NCBI GenBank assembly: GCA_900545005.1
Contig: UQXO01000011.1
Location: 1 to 50,244 of the forward strand
DNA from: an uncultured Mycoplasmatota bacterium
GTDB lineage: Bacteria; Bacillota_I; Bacilli_A; RF39; UBA660
Direction: 5' to 3'
DNA: 50,244 nt
The notes beneath the pieces were generated by a model. That model ran no database searches, was not told the DNA's origin, and worked only from the letters and a program-made list of their open reading frames with translations. Of the stretch, positions 34,126-42,504 are shown in pieces. Position 1 is the first letter of the stretch; each line of letters begins with the position of its first letter. The position numbers were made by a program, and so were the translations under genes.

Positions 34126-35268
34126 ATGGAATTAATGGTAAATGGACATAATGTGTTTTTGATAATAATAATTACCTTTCTGTGTAGTGTTATTTTAGTA
34201 CCGGTAATGATGAGGGTAGCAGTACATGTTAATGCAATGGATTATCCTGATGGGATAAGAAAAATGCAGAAGAAACCGATGCCAAGGCTCGGGGGAGTAG
34301 CTATTTTCTTATCGTTTATGGTTGGTTATATGCTTTTTGCAAGAGAAAGTACAATGATGCTTTCTATTCTGATGGCTTCTTTCTTATTAGTTTTAGTTGG
34401 TTTTGTGGATTCAATTAATCCTGTGAAAGCTAGATATCAATTGCTTACCCATATTATAGCGGCTATTACGGTTAGTGTTTATGGGGGGTTAGTATTAAAT
34501 GATGTTTCTTTTCTAGGTCTTAATTTTAGTTTTCCTTATCCGTTAAATTATTTAGTAACAATCATTTTTATTATTGCTTTTATTAATATGATTAATTTAA
34601 TTGATGGGTTAGATGGTTTAGCTGGGGGAATTTGTTCTATATATTTTGCAACAATTGCGATTATTGGTCTTATTTTTACTCAGATGGAAGGGCTAGATGT
34701 CATTTTAGCACTTATTATGTTTGGAGCGACAACTGGCTTCTTAGTATATAATTTTCCTCCAGCTAAAACTTATATGGGTAATTGTGGTAGTGACTTCTTA
34801 GGCTTTATTGTTGGTGTTATTGCTCTTTTAGGATTTAAAGCAACTACTCTAACAAGTATTGTTATTCCTGTATTAATTATGGCTATTCCTATCTTTGATA
34901 CTTTATTTGCCATTCTAAGACGGGCTATATCTCATAAAGGAATATTCACTCCTGATAGGGAACATTTACATCATCAACTTTTAAAACTAAAATTTTCACC
35001 TCGTACTTCGATTTTAATCATCTATAGTATTACGATTATGTTTAGTGCTGTTTCTATATTCTTTGTCTTAGGGGATCAAAAGATTGCAATGGCTATTTAT
35101 ATTATCTTAATGCTAATCTTAGTCTTTATTGTAATGAAAACAGATATTCTCTTTAAACATAAGAAAACTAAGGAAAAAGAACTAAAAGCCATTAAAAATC
35201 AAGTCTATGAGGCTCAAAAGATAATGCATCAAAGAAAGAAAAATTTAAAAAAGAAAAAAAATAAGTAA
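34126..35268 (+). CDS. tagO: TagO/WecA-like polyprenyl-phosphate glycosylphosphotransferase with altered active site
   Basis: 380 residues, about 11 membrane segments, MraY/WecA family. Family blocks: MPRLGGVAIF, NMINLIDGLDGLAGG and the late DREHLHHQLLKL. TagO transfers GlcNAc-1-phosphate to undecaprenyl phosphate and starts wall teichoic acid synthesis. Two key positions differ: the DD motif reads GFVDSINP (D95, S96), and MGDxGS reads MGNCGS (N219). In MraY these acidic residues bind magnesium and substrate. Everything else is intact and the frame is open, so the enzyme may have changed function or serve as a scaffold. The C-terminal tail is Lys-rich. Confidence 0.82.
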   Translation: MELMVNGHNVFLIIIITFLCSVILVPVMMRVAVHVNAMDYPDGIRKMQKKPMPRLGGVAIFLSFMVGYMLFARESTMMLSILMASFLLVLVGFVDSINPVKARYQLLTHIIAAITVSVYGGLVLNDVSFLGLNFSFPYPLNYLVTIIFIIAFINMINLIDGLDGLAGGICSIYFATIAIIGLIFTQMEGLDVILALIMFGATTGFLVYNFPPAKTYMGNCGSDFLGFIVGVIALLGFKATTLTSIVIPVLIMAIPIFDTLFAILRRAISHKGIFTPDREHLHHQLLKLKFSPRTSILIIYSITIMFSAVSIFFVLGDQKIAMAIYIILMLILVFIVMKTDILFKHKKTKEKELKAIKNQVYEAQKIMHQRKKNLKKKKNK

Positions 35269-35293
35269 AACTTTACTGAGAGTAGAGTTTTTT
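35267..35293 (+). terminator. Terminator after tagO-like gene
   Basis: Stem AAAACTTTACT/AGTAGAGTTTT with loop GAG and one T-G pair, followed by a T run. Confidence 0.75.
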
Positions 35294-35329
35294 CTTTTCG
35301 TCTGTGATATAATTTGAAGAGTGATGAAT

Positions 35330-35803
35330 ATGAAGAAAAAAATTAAAGAATTAATTCCTTATGTAGTTATTCTAGTCGTAGTAGTCTTATTTCGTACTTT
35401 TATAGCAACGCCAGTTATTGTTAATGGCCCTTCTATGCAAGAGACTTTACATACTAATGATTTTCTGATTTTAAGGAAAACTAAAAATATTAATCGTTAT
35501 GATATTGTGGTTGCTAATCATAATGGAGATAAACTTATTAAAAGAGTTATGGGTATTCCTGGTGATAAGATTAAATGTGTCAGTGGTATTATCTATGTTA
35601 ATAATGAAGAGGTTTCTAATTATGGTTATGGGACGTCATTTGATTTTCCCCAAGTTATTTTAGGCTCCGATGAATACTTCTTGATTGGTGATAATAGAGA
35701 AGATTCTCTTGATAGTCGTTATTTCGGACCGGTTAAAGCCGCAAGTATTAGTGGGGTTGCTAATTTCCGGATTTATCCTTTTAACAAAATTGGTAAACTT
35801 TAG
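35330..35803 (+). CDS. lepB: Signal peptidase I (LepB)
   Basis: 157 residues, one N-terminal anchor (about 8-27). Catalytic S35 in NGPSMQETL and K71 in DKLIKRVMGIPGD, plus the conserved GDNREDSLDSRYFG block: a bacterial Ser/Lys enzyme, unlike the Ser/His SipW-type peptidase at 3179. It removes standard signal peptides at the outer membrane face. Three start codons lie close together (GTG 35321, ATG 35324, ATG 35330); the last gives the best spacing to GAGTGAT. A terminator follows. Confidence 0.94.
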   Translation: MKKKIKELIPYVVILVVVVLFRTFIATPVIVNGPSMQETLHTNDFLILRKTKNINRYDIVVANHNGDKLIKRVMGIPGDKIKCVSGIIYVNNEEVSNYGYGTSFDFPQVILGSDEYFLIGDNREDSLDSRYFGPVKAASISGVANFRIYPFNKIGKL

Positions 35804-35819
35804 TTAATTTATAAAAGAT

Positions 35820-35858
35820 AAGAACCATTTGGTCTTTGAGGGACTAAATGGTTCTTTT
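35820..35858 (+). terminator. Terminator of lepB
   Basis: Long hairpin AAGAACCATTT-G-GTC/GAC-T-AAATGGTTCTT with a T run. From here to 36075 nothing is seen but AT-rich spacer and a small CTTACT/AGTAAG hairpin (36050-36065). Confidence 0.85.
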
Positions 35859-36075
35859 ACTTTGTTTTCCTGAATAAAAAATATAAATCCTCTAAAAATT
35901 TTATTTCTTTTAATCGAAACGATAATTAGTAATAAAGATTGGTAAATTTATGAGTACTTGGTAATTGGTAAATTGAAAATTCCATTTAATAAATCCAAAA
36001 AATATCAGGAAAAACAAAGGCTAGGGCTTAAAAAAACATTTTAATTTAACTTACTAAATAGTAAGACCCTGAAGA

Positions 36076-36576
36076 TTAGAAATCAAATTCAATAGAATTT
36101 AATTTAGATATTTCAAACTCAGTAGTCTCAATTTCTTGGGTAATTTTTTCAATTTTATTTCTTATCTCTTTAACATCATAATTTAGATTACGACATTCAA
36201 AGTAAGAATTATTTACTTCTGTAATTCTTTGCTTAGTGGAGCGATTATTAACTATAGAATTATAAAAATTCTTTAGTTTTCTTAAGTAATTGTTATCAGA
36301 TATAGCTTGTTGAATAGTTCTACCATCACTTAGTTTTAAAGAATTATTCTTTATAAATTGAAATTTCTTTAACTTAGTTAAAAGTTGATAAGAAGTTTCT
36401 AAAGACTTTAATTCTTCATCTAAGTCTTGTTTATAGTTTTCTAAAACAGTCTCAGAACCATCTAATTCTTTAATTGAAGTGCTATAAAGATGTTCTTTGA
36501 TATTAGTCATTAAAGTATTAAGATTACTTTCCTCCTCGTTAATTTTACTCATTAGAGTTGTAAGATTTAGTTTCAT
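36076..36576 (-). CDS. DIP1984-family protein
   Basis: 166 residues, mostly helical, coiled-coil-like. MKLNLTTLMSKINEEESNLNTL at the N-terminus, the conserved SDGRTIQQAISDNNYLRKL in the middle and the EIETTEFEISKLNSIEFDF ending match the DIP1984 family. Function of the family is unknown. AAAGGAATG lies 7 bases before the ATG. Monocistronic on the reverse strand. Confidence 0.75.
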   Translation of the reverse strand: MKLNLTTLMSKINEEESNLNTLMTNIKEHLYSTSIKELDGSETVLENYKQDLDEELKSLETSYQLLTKLKKFQFIKNNSLKLSDGRTIQQAISDNNYLRKLKNFYNSIVNNRSTKQRITEVNNSYFECRNLNYDVKEIRNKIEKITQEIETTEFEISKLNSIEFDF

Positions 36577-36684
36577 ATATAATCATTCCTTTCAATTCGT
36601 ATTAACTATACCATAAAAAAATTAAAAAGTGGTCGCTTAAAAAACTAAAATTGCATTTTTGGCTAAATTTATTCATTTGGCTAT

Positions 36685-36709
36685 AAAAAAGACCACTATA
36701 AGGTGGTCT
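36685..36709 (-). terminator. Terminator of reverse-strand operon
   Basis: On the reverse strand AGACCAC/GTGGTCT with a 6-base loop and six T, just after the lipoprotein gene. Confidence 0.85.
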
Positions 36710-36722
36710 GGGAATATTTAGT

Positions 36723-37217
36723 TTATTTTAAATAGAAGTAGTAAGAATTGCCATCAGTCTTATCTTCATAGACCTCGCCATAATATATGGCAAAAGGTTT
36801 TTTCATATTACTTTTTAAGTCATACGATATTTTAATTTCTTTTGTCTCATTAACGGCAAAGATATATTTTTCGGTTTCATCTAAAGAATAGGTATAAGAT
36901 GATTGTGCCTTATCTAAATTCCACATTAAAGGGAAATCTTTATTAGTTATGGCTTTCTTACTATCAGTAGTATTTTTAATCTTGAGATTAATATTTAGTT
37001 TATTATCAACTTCCTCAGCACTGGTAATTGTAATATCAAAATCAGTCGCATGCGCAGTATCACCAACATATAGTCCCATAAACCCACTATTAGAATCGTT
37101 ATTTTTAATTAGATTTTTTGTTTTCCAAGCTGGATAGTTAGTACTTTGAAGAGGAAGAGCGCAACCGCTTAGAAGAATGATACTTAATATAATAAGAATA
37201 CTTTTTATCTTTTTCAT
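36723..37217 (-). CDS. Lipoprotein with DUF4352-like beta domain
   Basis: 164 residues. Lipobox LLSGC (Cys at about 19). The outer domain (DTAHATDFDITITSAEEVDNKLNINLKIKNTTDSKKAI) has the alternating pattern of the DUF4352/immunoprotection family of Gram-positive lipoproteins; the match is from memory. The start overlaps the stop of the upstream gene (TAATG), so the two are coupled. Last gene of a three-gene operon. Confidence 0.65.
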   Translation of the reverse strand: MKKIKSILIILSIILLSGCALPLQSTNYPAWKTKNLIKNNDSNSGFMGLYVGDTAHATDFDITITSAEEVDNKLNINLKIKNTTDSKKAITNKDFPLMWNLDKAQSSYTYSLDETEKYIFAVNETKEIKISYDLKSNMKKPFAIYYGEVYEDKTDGNSYYFYLK

Positions 37218-38137
37218 TATTTCTCACCAATCTTTCTGATTTCATAAGTATTAGCATTTTGTCTTTGTAAACTATAAGAAGTAAAAATGCCAATGATTGA
37301 TAGAAGATATCCTGTTAAAAGACCGTTATTAAATAGTTTGTGAAATTCACTTATAGTATTTAGATAATAAGGAATAGCCTTATAAGCATCAATTAACTTA
37401 ATAATATAATCACTTTTATAAAGATTATAGATATAGATAGCACAATTAATTTCGTGGGCTACTAAGACCATAAATAAACCAATAACAGTAGAAATAATAA
37501 TTCCGGGAAGTTTAATATTATGGGCAAATTTTTTATAGAAAACAGCTGATCCCATTGTAATAGCAATTCCGGCAATACCAGGTTCAATCCCAATAAAGCC
37601 AAATAAAATCCATAAGATAATACCAGGAATAGTTCCTAAGATAGCACCTATCGTACCCAGTAAAATATTTTCTTTTGATTTATTATATTTTTCTTTCTTA
37701 TAGTTAGCAGCTTTTTCGATAAGTTTATAACAATCATTGCAATAGAAACTAATCTCTGAGTCATTATCAACTAAATGAGTTTTTTTAGCTTCTTTACAAT
37801 GGCGACATACTTCTAAAGCTTCAATTTTTTCAAGATAATTTCCCACTATTTCTAGAAGAGGGTTAATCATCTCTGGTAAATATTTTTTGTTCGTAACAGA
37901 ACCCACAATATTAAGATTTTTATTATTATAAGAGACAATAGCATCTTTAGCTTCTTTTTTAATACTATTAGTTAATTTCGTGATATTAGAATTCATCTCA
38001 ATACTAAAACTTAGAGTATAAACACTTGATTGATTATCATATTTAATTAGAAAATGATAATCTTTAATACTGCCGGCAAAGATGTTACTGCCACAATAGA
38101 TGGTATTAGTGCCAATTTTTTTTGCTATTTTCTTCAT
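37217..38137 (-). CDS. Membrane protein with zinc ribbon, unknown
   Basis: 306 residues. N-terminal soluble part of about 110 residues; a four-Cys zinc ribbon CRHCKEAKKTHLV...FYCNDCYKLI (about 110-140); then four or so membrane segments in the second half (LLGTIGAILGTIPGIILWILFGFIG and others). The central Gly-rich helices look like a channel or carrier but no family is recognised. The stop overlaps the lipoprotein start and the start overlaps the DUF5662 gene by 4 bases, so the operon is tight. Confidence 0.65.
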   Translation of the reverse strand: MKKIAKKIGTNTIYCGSNIFAGSIKDYHFLIKYDNQSSVYTLSFSIEMNSNITKLTNSIKKEAKDAIVSYNNKNLNIVGSVTNKKYLPEMINPLLEIVGNYLEKIEALEVCRHCKEAKKTHLVDNDSEISFYCNDCYKLIEKAANYKKEKYNKSKENILLGTIGAILGTIPGIILWILFGFIGIEPGIAGIAITMGSAVFYKKFAHNIKLPGIIISTVIGLFMVLVAHEINCAIYIYNLYKSDYIIKLIDAYKAIPYYLNTISEFHKLFNNGLLTGYLLSIIGIFTSYSLQRQNANTYEIRKIGEK

Positions 38138-38703
38138 TTTTTATCTTCCTTTTCTTTTTTCTTGGTATATTTTTCATAAGTATTTTTTAGATACTCTTTA
38201 TTAATGGTATATTTTTCACCTTGGGCTCCTAAAGTTTCTAAGACCTCGGTGATAAATCCTTGAATTTTGCGGTTAACCATCGAATTATCCCGAACTTTAT
38301 TCCAATAGTAGTAAGCAGACATATCACTATATTTTTTACCTTGATAAGTCTTGGAGGCCGCTATCATATCGCAAATCATTTCCACGGTGTATTTATAAGG
38401 AATAACTGGAGCTTTTAAGGGAGCTGCATAATCAAACCAATATTCGTGATGATGTTTATTTCTTCCTTTATGATGAAGCCAGGCTTTGGAGTAGCCTTGG
38501 TCTTTTTTAGCATTAATAATCGGAGAATATTTACCGTTTGCATAATACTTGACACCTTCAAAGAACTCTGTTGGACTATATTTAGATAAATCATGGAGCA
38601 AGCCTTGAAGGGGAATACCAGCTTTGGTGCAAAGAATAAATACTTTTAAGCGATGCATATTAATCGTATGTAAATGTCCAAAGAAATTTAAGATGTAGTG
38701 CAT
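38134..38703 (-). CDS. DUF5662-family protein
   Basis: 189 residues. His-rich core: LLHDLSKYSPTEFFEGVKYY, then KAWLHHKGRNKHHHEYW and a CDMIAASKTY block. The HD-like His/Asp pattern suggests a metal-dependent hydrolase; DUF5662 has no known activity. ATG 38703 is chosen: AAAGGAATAAT lies just before it, while the longer frame runs back through the promoter. The C-terminus is very Lys-rich. First gene of the three-gene operon. Confidence 0.75.
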   Translation of the reverse strand: MHYILNFFGHLHTINMHRLKVFILCTKAGIPLQGLLHDLSKYSPTEFFEGVKYYANGKYSPIINAKKDQGYSKAWLHHKGRNKHHHEYWFDYAAPLKAPVIPYKYTVEMICDMIAASKTYQGKKYSDMSAYYYWNKVRDNSMVNRKIQGFITEVLETLGAQGEKYTINKEYLKNTYEKYTKKKEKEDKK

Positions 38704-38727
38704 AGTATTATTCCTTTCAATATATTT

Positions 38728-38756
38728 ATTATAGCATTTCTCTTTGGATGTGTAAA
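38728..38756 (-). promoter_or_regulatory. Promoter of reverse-strand operon
   Basis: On the reverse strand TTTACA, 17 bases, TATAAT, 24 bases before the DUF5662 gene. Confidence 0.75.
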
Positions 38757-38915
38757 TTAAAGGACTAAAATTTATCAAAATAAGAAATTTATCTTAAAAA
38801 TCACTTTATTTTTTAGACTATTTTTATTTGAATGTATAAATTCACAAAAATTTCATATACTAAAAAAGAAAATATAGTATAATTAAATTATATTAAATAG
38901 AAAAGAGGATATAGA

Positions 38916-39320
38916 ATGAAAAAGAAAACTGTTGCTACTTTAGTAGGTGGCATAGCAGCTGGAGCTGCTCTTGGAGTCTTACTTGCTCCTAAATCAGGAA
39001 AAGAAACTAGAGATGATTTAAAGAAAGCTTTTGATGATTTTATGAATAAAGTAAAAGATATCGATGCTGATGATGTTAAGAAGTATGTTGATAAAAATAT
39101 TAAGAAAATCAAAAAAGAATTAGATGACTTAAGTATGGAAAAAGTCGGCAAGATGGCTAAGAAAAAAGCTAAAGAAATTGAAAAGTCTATGAATGATTTA
39201 GTAGATTATGTTAAAGAAAAAGGCACTCCGGTTTTAGAAGATGCAGTGGAATCTTTAAGACTTAAGGCTATCGAAGTAACTAATTCAGTTATTAATAAAT
39301 TAGAGAAAAAAGAAGACTAG
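38916..39320 (+). CDS. YtxH-family protein
   Basis: 134 residues. The N-terminal Gly/Ala segment TLVGGIAAGAALGVLLAPKSGKETRDDLKKAF is the YtxH signature. The rest is a long amphipathic helix rich in Lys and Asp. YtxH proteins of Bacillus belong to the general stress regulon; exact role unknown. AGAGGATATAG precedes the ATG. Confidence 0.85.
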   Translation: MKKKTVATLVGGIAAGAALGVLLAPKSGKETRDDLKKAFDDFMNKVKDIDADDVKKYVDKNIKKIKKELDDLSMEKVGKMAKKKAKEIEKSMNDLVDYVKEKGTPVLEDAVESLRLKAIEVTNSVINKLEKKED

Positions 39321-39338
39321 GACTGACCTAGTTTTTTT
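39316..39338. terminator. Bidirectional terminator
   Basis: ACTAGG/CCTAGT with a 5-base loop. T run on the forward strand and, after the A-rich codons of the YtxH gene, a T-rich tail on the reverse strand. Serves the YtxH gene and the convergent DUF6512-like gene. Confidence 0.8.
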
Positions 39339-39822
39339 AATGGAAGAATGGGTAGTTTAAGGGATTTAGAGTAAAAATTATCATAAAGATAAGAATTAAG
39401 AAGATATATAACTTATAAGAATTAGTTTTTCTAGCGTATTTATAATAATGATTACTTACTTTTAGACCAATTAGAATACTTAAGAAGAATAAGAAGATGT
39501 CAAAGATAAGACTTTCAATATTAAAGCCATATCTCATTGAATAGTAGATAAGAATCATACTGGAAATACTAGTAACTAAATCGATAATAAGACTGCTAAA
39601 GAATTTATCTTTCTTTAAGATTAGTTTATTCTGGTAGTAGAAAAGACAATAGAAGATAATAGTAGGTATAATGAAGAGTTTAGTATGAGAGAAAATAGAT
39701 TCATTAGTGGGACTTATTAAACCAATAAAGAAATTTTCATTAGACCACGCATAAATAAAATGAAATAAACTTCCCAAGATAAAAATAAACAAAAGATGAT
39801 AAAGATTATATTTCTTAGACAT
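39337..39822 (-). CDS. DUF6512-like membrane protein
   Basis: 161 residues, about five membrane segments. Conserved-looking blocks GSLFHFIYAWSNENFFIGLISPTNESIFSHTKL and the ending FTLNPLNYPFFH match what I recall of DUF6512. Unknown function. A perfect AGGAGG lies 7 bases before the ATG. Confidence 0.65.
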   Translation of the reverse strand: MSKKYNLYHLLFIFILGSLFHFIYAWSNENFFIGLISPTNESIFSHTKLFIIPTIIFYCLFYYQNKLILKKDKFFSSLIIDLVTSISSMILIYYSMRYGFNIESLIFDIFLFFLSILIGLKVSNHYYKYARKTNSYKLYIFLILIFMIIFTLNPLNYPFFH

Positions 39823-39871
39823 AAAGACCTCCTAATAAAGAGTATGTCTAAAAAAAAGAAATAGTCTTAAA

Positions 39872-39896
39872 AAAACTTCCCATATGAGGAAGTTTT
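39872..39896 (-). terminator. Terminator of rubrerythrin gene
   Basis: On the reverse strand AAAACTTCC/GGAAGTTTT with a 7-base loop, followed by T. Confidence 0.85.
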
Positions 39897-39902
39897 AAGG
39901 TC

Positions 39903-40442
39903 TTAGTAGTTTTCTTTCTTAATTTCGAAGAAACTTTGAGGATGATTGCAAACGGGACATACTTCGGGAGCATATTTACCGATAACGATATGACCACAGT
40001 TACGACATTGCCAGATTCTATCATTGTCTTTAGAGAATACTACTCCACCTTCGATATTGGCAATTAGTTTACGATATCTTTCTTCATGATGACGTTCGAT
40101 TTCTGCTACGGCTTCGAATTTTTTAGCTAGTTGTTCAAAACCTTCTTCACGAGCAGTTTTAGCAAATTCTTGGTACATATCAGTCCATTCATAGTTTTCA
40201 CCGTTCGCAGCATCTTCTAAATTTTCAAGAGTGCTTGGGATTTTACCATCATGTAATTCTTTAAACCACATCTTAGCATGTTCTTTTTCATTGTTAGCAG
40301 TTTCTTCAAAGATTTCAGCATATTGCTCATAACCATCTTTACGAGCTTTAGAAGCATAGAATGTATATTTGTTTCTAGCTTGTGATTCGCCAGCGAAAGC
40401 TGCTAGTAAGTTTTTTTCTGTTTTACTACCTTTTAATTCCAT
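39903..40442 (-). CDS. rbr: Rubrerythrin
   Basis: 179 residues. Diiron four-helix domain with two ExxH motifs and the flanking Glu (AFAGESQARNKY; ANNEKEHAKMW; AVAEIERHHEERY). Rubredoxin-like iron site at the C-terminus: CRNCGH...CPVCNHPQ. It reduces hydrogen peroxide in anaerobes, so the host is probably an anaerobe. ATG 40442 is chosen (AAAGGAATTAT upstream); an upstream in-frame ATG has no ribosome binding site. Its natural electron donor could be the ferredoxin encoded at 42178-42402. Confidence 0.96.
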   Translation of the reverse strand: MELKGSKTEKNLLAAFAGESQARNKYTFYASKARKDGYEQYAEIFEETANNEKEHAKMWFKELHDGKIPSTLENLEDAANGENYEWTDMYQEFAKTAREEGFEQLAKKFEAVAEIERHHEERYRKLIANIEGGVVFSKDNDRIWQCRNCGHIVIGKYAPEVCPVCNHPQSFFEIKKENY

Positions 40443-40486
40443 ATTATTATAATTCCTTTCGACAAACCTTTTGGGTTTCAATATTT

Positions 40487-40514
40487 AGTATAGCAAATTA
40501 TTAGGAAAATGCAA
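40487..40514 (-). promoter_or_regulatory. Promoter of rubrerythrin gene
   Basis: On the reverse strand TTGCAT, 16 bases, TATACT, 45 bases before the start codon. Confidence 0.7.
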
Positions 40515-40718
40515 GGAATGTTATGAAGTTTTTAGAGGAAAAATTTTTTAATAAAGTCTTGGCAAATGATGGGTTTAGTGTTTATATATAGTCTTAAGAT
40601 AATACTTATCTAGGAAATTTTTCCTTATTTATATAGGAGATTAAATCCTATGAAAAACATTTTGCGACTAATTCATTGTTCTTTTGATGGGTTAAATTTA
40701 ATTGTTATATTTTGAATG

Positions 40719-40762
40719 TTCACTCCGAACTTTTTCGGAATTCCGAAAAAGTTCGGAGTGAA
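40719..40762. repeat. 44-bp perfect palindrome
   Basis: Two 22-base arms with no spacer: TTCACTCCGAACTTTTTCGG with AA, then its exact complement. The 3' edge lies 4 bases before the -35 of the ATPase gene and about 60 bases before its start codon. No T run follows, so it is not an ordinary terminator. Operator for a dimeric regulator, cruciform-forming site, or scar of inverted insertion are all possible. Confidence 0.9.
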
Positions 40763-40766
40763 ATGA

Positions 40767-40795
40767 TTTACTTTGTTGTATTGGAATGGTATAAT
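40767..40795 (+). promoter_or_regulatory. Promoter of AAA ATPase gene
   Basis: TTTACT, 17 bases, TATAAT, 25 bases before the ATG, directly next to the long palindrome. Confidence 0.7.
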
Positions 40796-40820
40796 TTAAG
40801 TACAAGGAAGGGCGTTTAAG

Positions 40821-42077
40821 ATGAAAGAAATAAAAAGAGATTTTTACTTGAAACAATTAATTAAAAAAGATGGTAATGGTCAAATCAAGATTATTACTGG
40901 TATTAGAAGATGTGGAAAATCATATTTACTTAAAAATATATTTTATAAATATTTGCTAGAGCATAATGATAAGGATCATATTATTTATATCCCTCTAGAT
41001 ATTAAAGAAAATGAACCATTATTGGATGGGGATAACTTTATTAAACATATTAGATCTTTAATAAATGATGATAAAAAATATTATTTGTTATTAGATGAAA
41101 TTCAAAAAATGGATGATTTTGTACCAGTGTTAAATACTTTTCTTTATGAAGATAATATTGAGGTATATGTTACAGGTTCCAATGCGAAATTATTATCCAA
41201 AGATGTAGTAACAGAATTTCGCGGCCGTGGTGATGAAATCCATGTTTATCCTTTAAGTTTCAGCGAATATATGGAAGCTTTTGATGGTGATCAGTATGAA
41301 GGATATGAACAATACAGTATTTATGGAGGATTACCTTATACTTTATCTTTTGATAATGATAATGATCGTTCAAAATATTTAAAAAATCTTTTTGAAGAAA
41401 CCTATTTGAGAGATATTATTGAAAGAAATAATGTATCTAATGTTGAAGAATTAAATGAGTTATTAAATGTTATTTCCTCACAAATTGGTTCTTTAACTAA
41501 CCCTCGTAATCTCCAAAATACTTTTAAAAGTGAGAAAAATATAACTTTAAGTGATAAAACTATCAGTAATTATTTGGACTTTTTTATGGATGCCTTCTTA
41601 ATAACTAAGGCTTTAAGATATGATGTTAAAGGTAAAAAGTATATAAATTCTCCATATAAATACTATTTTGAAGATATTGGTTTAAGAAATGCTAGATTGA
41701 ATTTTCGCCAAATCGATAAAGGTCATATTATGGAAAATATCATTTATAATGAATTATTACGCCGAGGGTATAATGTTGATGTTGGTGTAGTTGAAGTAAA
41801 TGAAACTAATGAAAGTGGTTCTAATACTAAGCCAAAGTATGAAGTCGATTTTGTTTGTAATCAAGGTAATAAGAGAATATATGTACAGTCGGCTTACGAA
41901 ATGCGTGATCCAGAGAAAGAATATCAAGAAAGAAAGTCATTATTAAATATTAATGATTCGTTTAAGAAAATAATAATTTTAGGTGATGTTAGTAAGCCAA
42001 GAATGGATGAAAACGGAATTATTACAATGGGAATATTCTATTTTCTATTAAATGAAGATAGTTTGGACCAATGTTAA
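40821..42077 (+). CDS. AAA_14 ATPase with DUF4143 domain
   Basis: 418 residues. Walker A GIRRCGKSYLL (about 27-37), Walker B YYLLLDEIQKM, sensor YVTGSNAKLLS with RGRGDE. A winged-helix and DUF4143 nuclease-like domain follows (about 205-390; VSNVEELNELLNVI..., ENIIYNELLRRGYNVDVG, EVDFVCNQ). The E-x-DF pattern in KYEVDFV resembles PD-(D/E)XK. These ATPases are widespread in gut bacteria and variable between strains; no role is established. AAGGA lies 12 bases before the ATG. It stands alone behind the palindrome, so it is probably an acquired module. Confidence 0.88.
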   Translation: MKEIKRDFYLKQLIKKDGNGQIKIITGIRRCGKSYLLKNIFYKYLLEHNDKDHIIYIPLDIKENEPLLDGDNFIKHIRSLINDDKKYYLLLDEIQKMDDFVPVLNTFLYEDNIEVYVTGSNAKLLSKDVVTEFRGRGDEIHVYPLSFSEYMEAFDGDQYEGYEQYSIYGGLPYTLSFDNDNDRSKYLKNLFEETYLRDIIERNNVSNVEELNELLNVISSQIGSLTNPRNLQNTFKSEKNITLSDKTISNYLDFFMDAFLITKALRYDVKGKKYINSPYKYYFEDIGLRNARLNFRQIDKGHIMENIIYNELLRRGYNVDVGVVEVNETNESGSNTKPKYEVDFVCNQGNKRIYVQSAYEMRDPEKEYQERKSLLNINDSFKKIIILGDVSKPRMDENGIITMGIFYFLLNEDSLDQC

Positions 42078-42097
42078 TCGTTACTGGTAAAATATAG

Positions 42098-42126
42098 GCA
42101 GGATTATTACTTAGTCTTGCTTTTTT
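42098..42126 (+). terminator. Terminator of ATPase gene
   Basis: GCAGGA/TCTTGC with one G-T pair, a longish loop and six T. Confidence 0.6.
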
Positions 42127-42177
42127 AAATACCTAAAGAAAAAGACCTATCTTCCTAAGAAAACAAGTCTTAAATAT

Positions 42178-42402
42178 TTAGGCTGCTGCTGGCACTTCTT
42201 CAGTACTAGTTTCTTCTTCAGCTAATTTAATCGCACCTACTGGGCAACTATCAACAATACTCTTAAGGGTATCGCTATCCAAATTATCTTGGCTTATTAC
42301 TTCTGATAAACCATTATCATTAATGGTGAAGTGTTCGGGGTCCGAAGCCGCACACATTCCACAACCCATACATACATTTTCATCAACTATTAATTTTTTC
42401 AT
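42178..42402 (-). CDS. [4Fe-4S] ferredoxin
   Basis: 74 residues. Cluster ligands in CMGCGMC (C11, C14, C17) and the distant CPVGAIKL (C53), the single-cluster ferredoxin pattern. Small electron carrier of anaerobic metabolism. TAGGAGG lies before the ATG. The C-terminal tail (AEEETSTEEVPAAA) is acidic, extending past the fold. Confidence 0.92.
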   Translation of the reverse strand: MKKLIVDENVCMGCGMCAASDPEHFTINDNGLSEVISQDNLDSDTLKSIVDSCPVGAIKLAEEETSTEEVPAAA

Positions 42403-42504
42403 AAATATTCCTCCTAAGTAATTATAGCAAAATCTATAAAAAAGTAAAATAGTAATACCAAAAAATTACTTTTTATGATAATATGTTAGTGATAGAGGTA
42501 TGAT

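Noticed and set aside
40650..40715. 21-residue ORF (MKNILRLIHCSFDGLN...) with AGGAG upstream, ending just before the palindrome
   Set aside because: The AGGAG is part of a small ATAGGA/TCCTAT hairpin, the peptide matches nothing known, and the evidence is too thin for a gene call.
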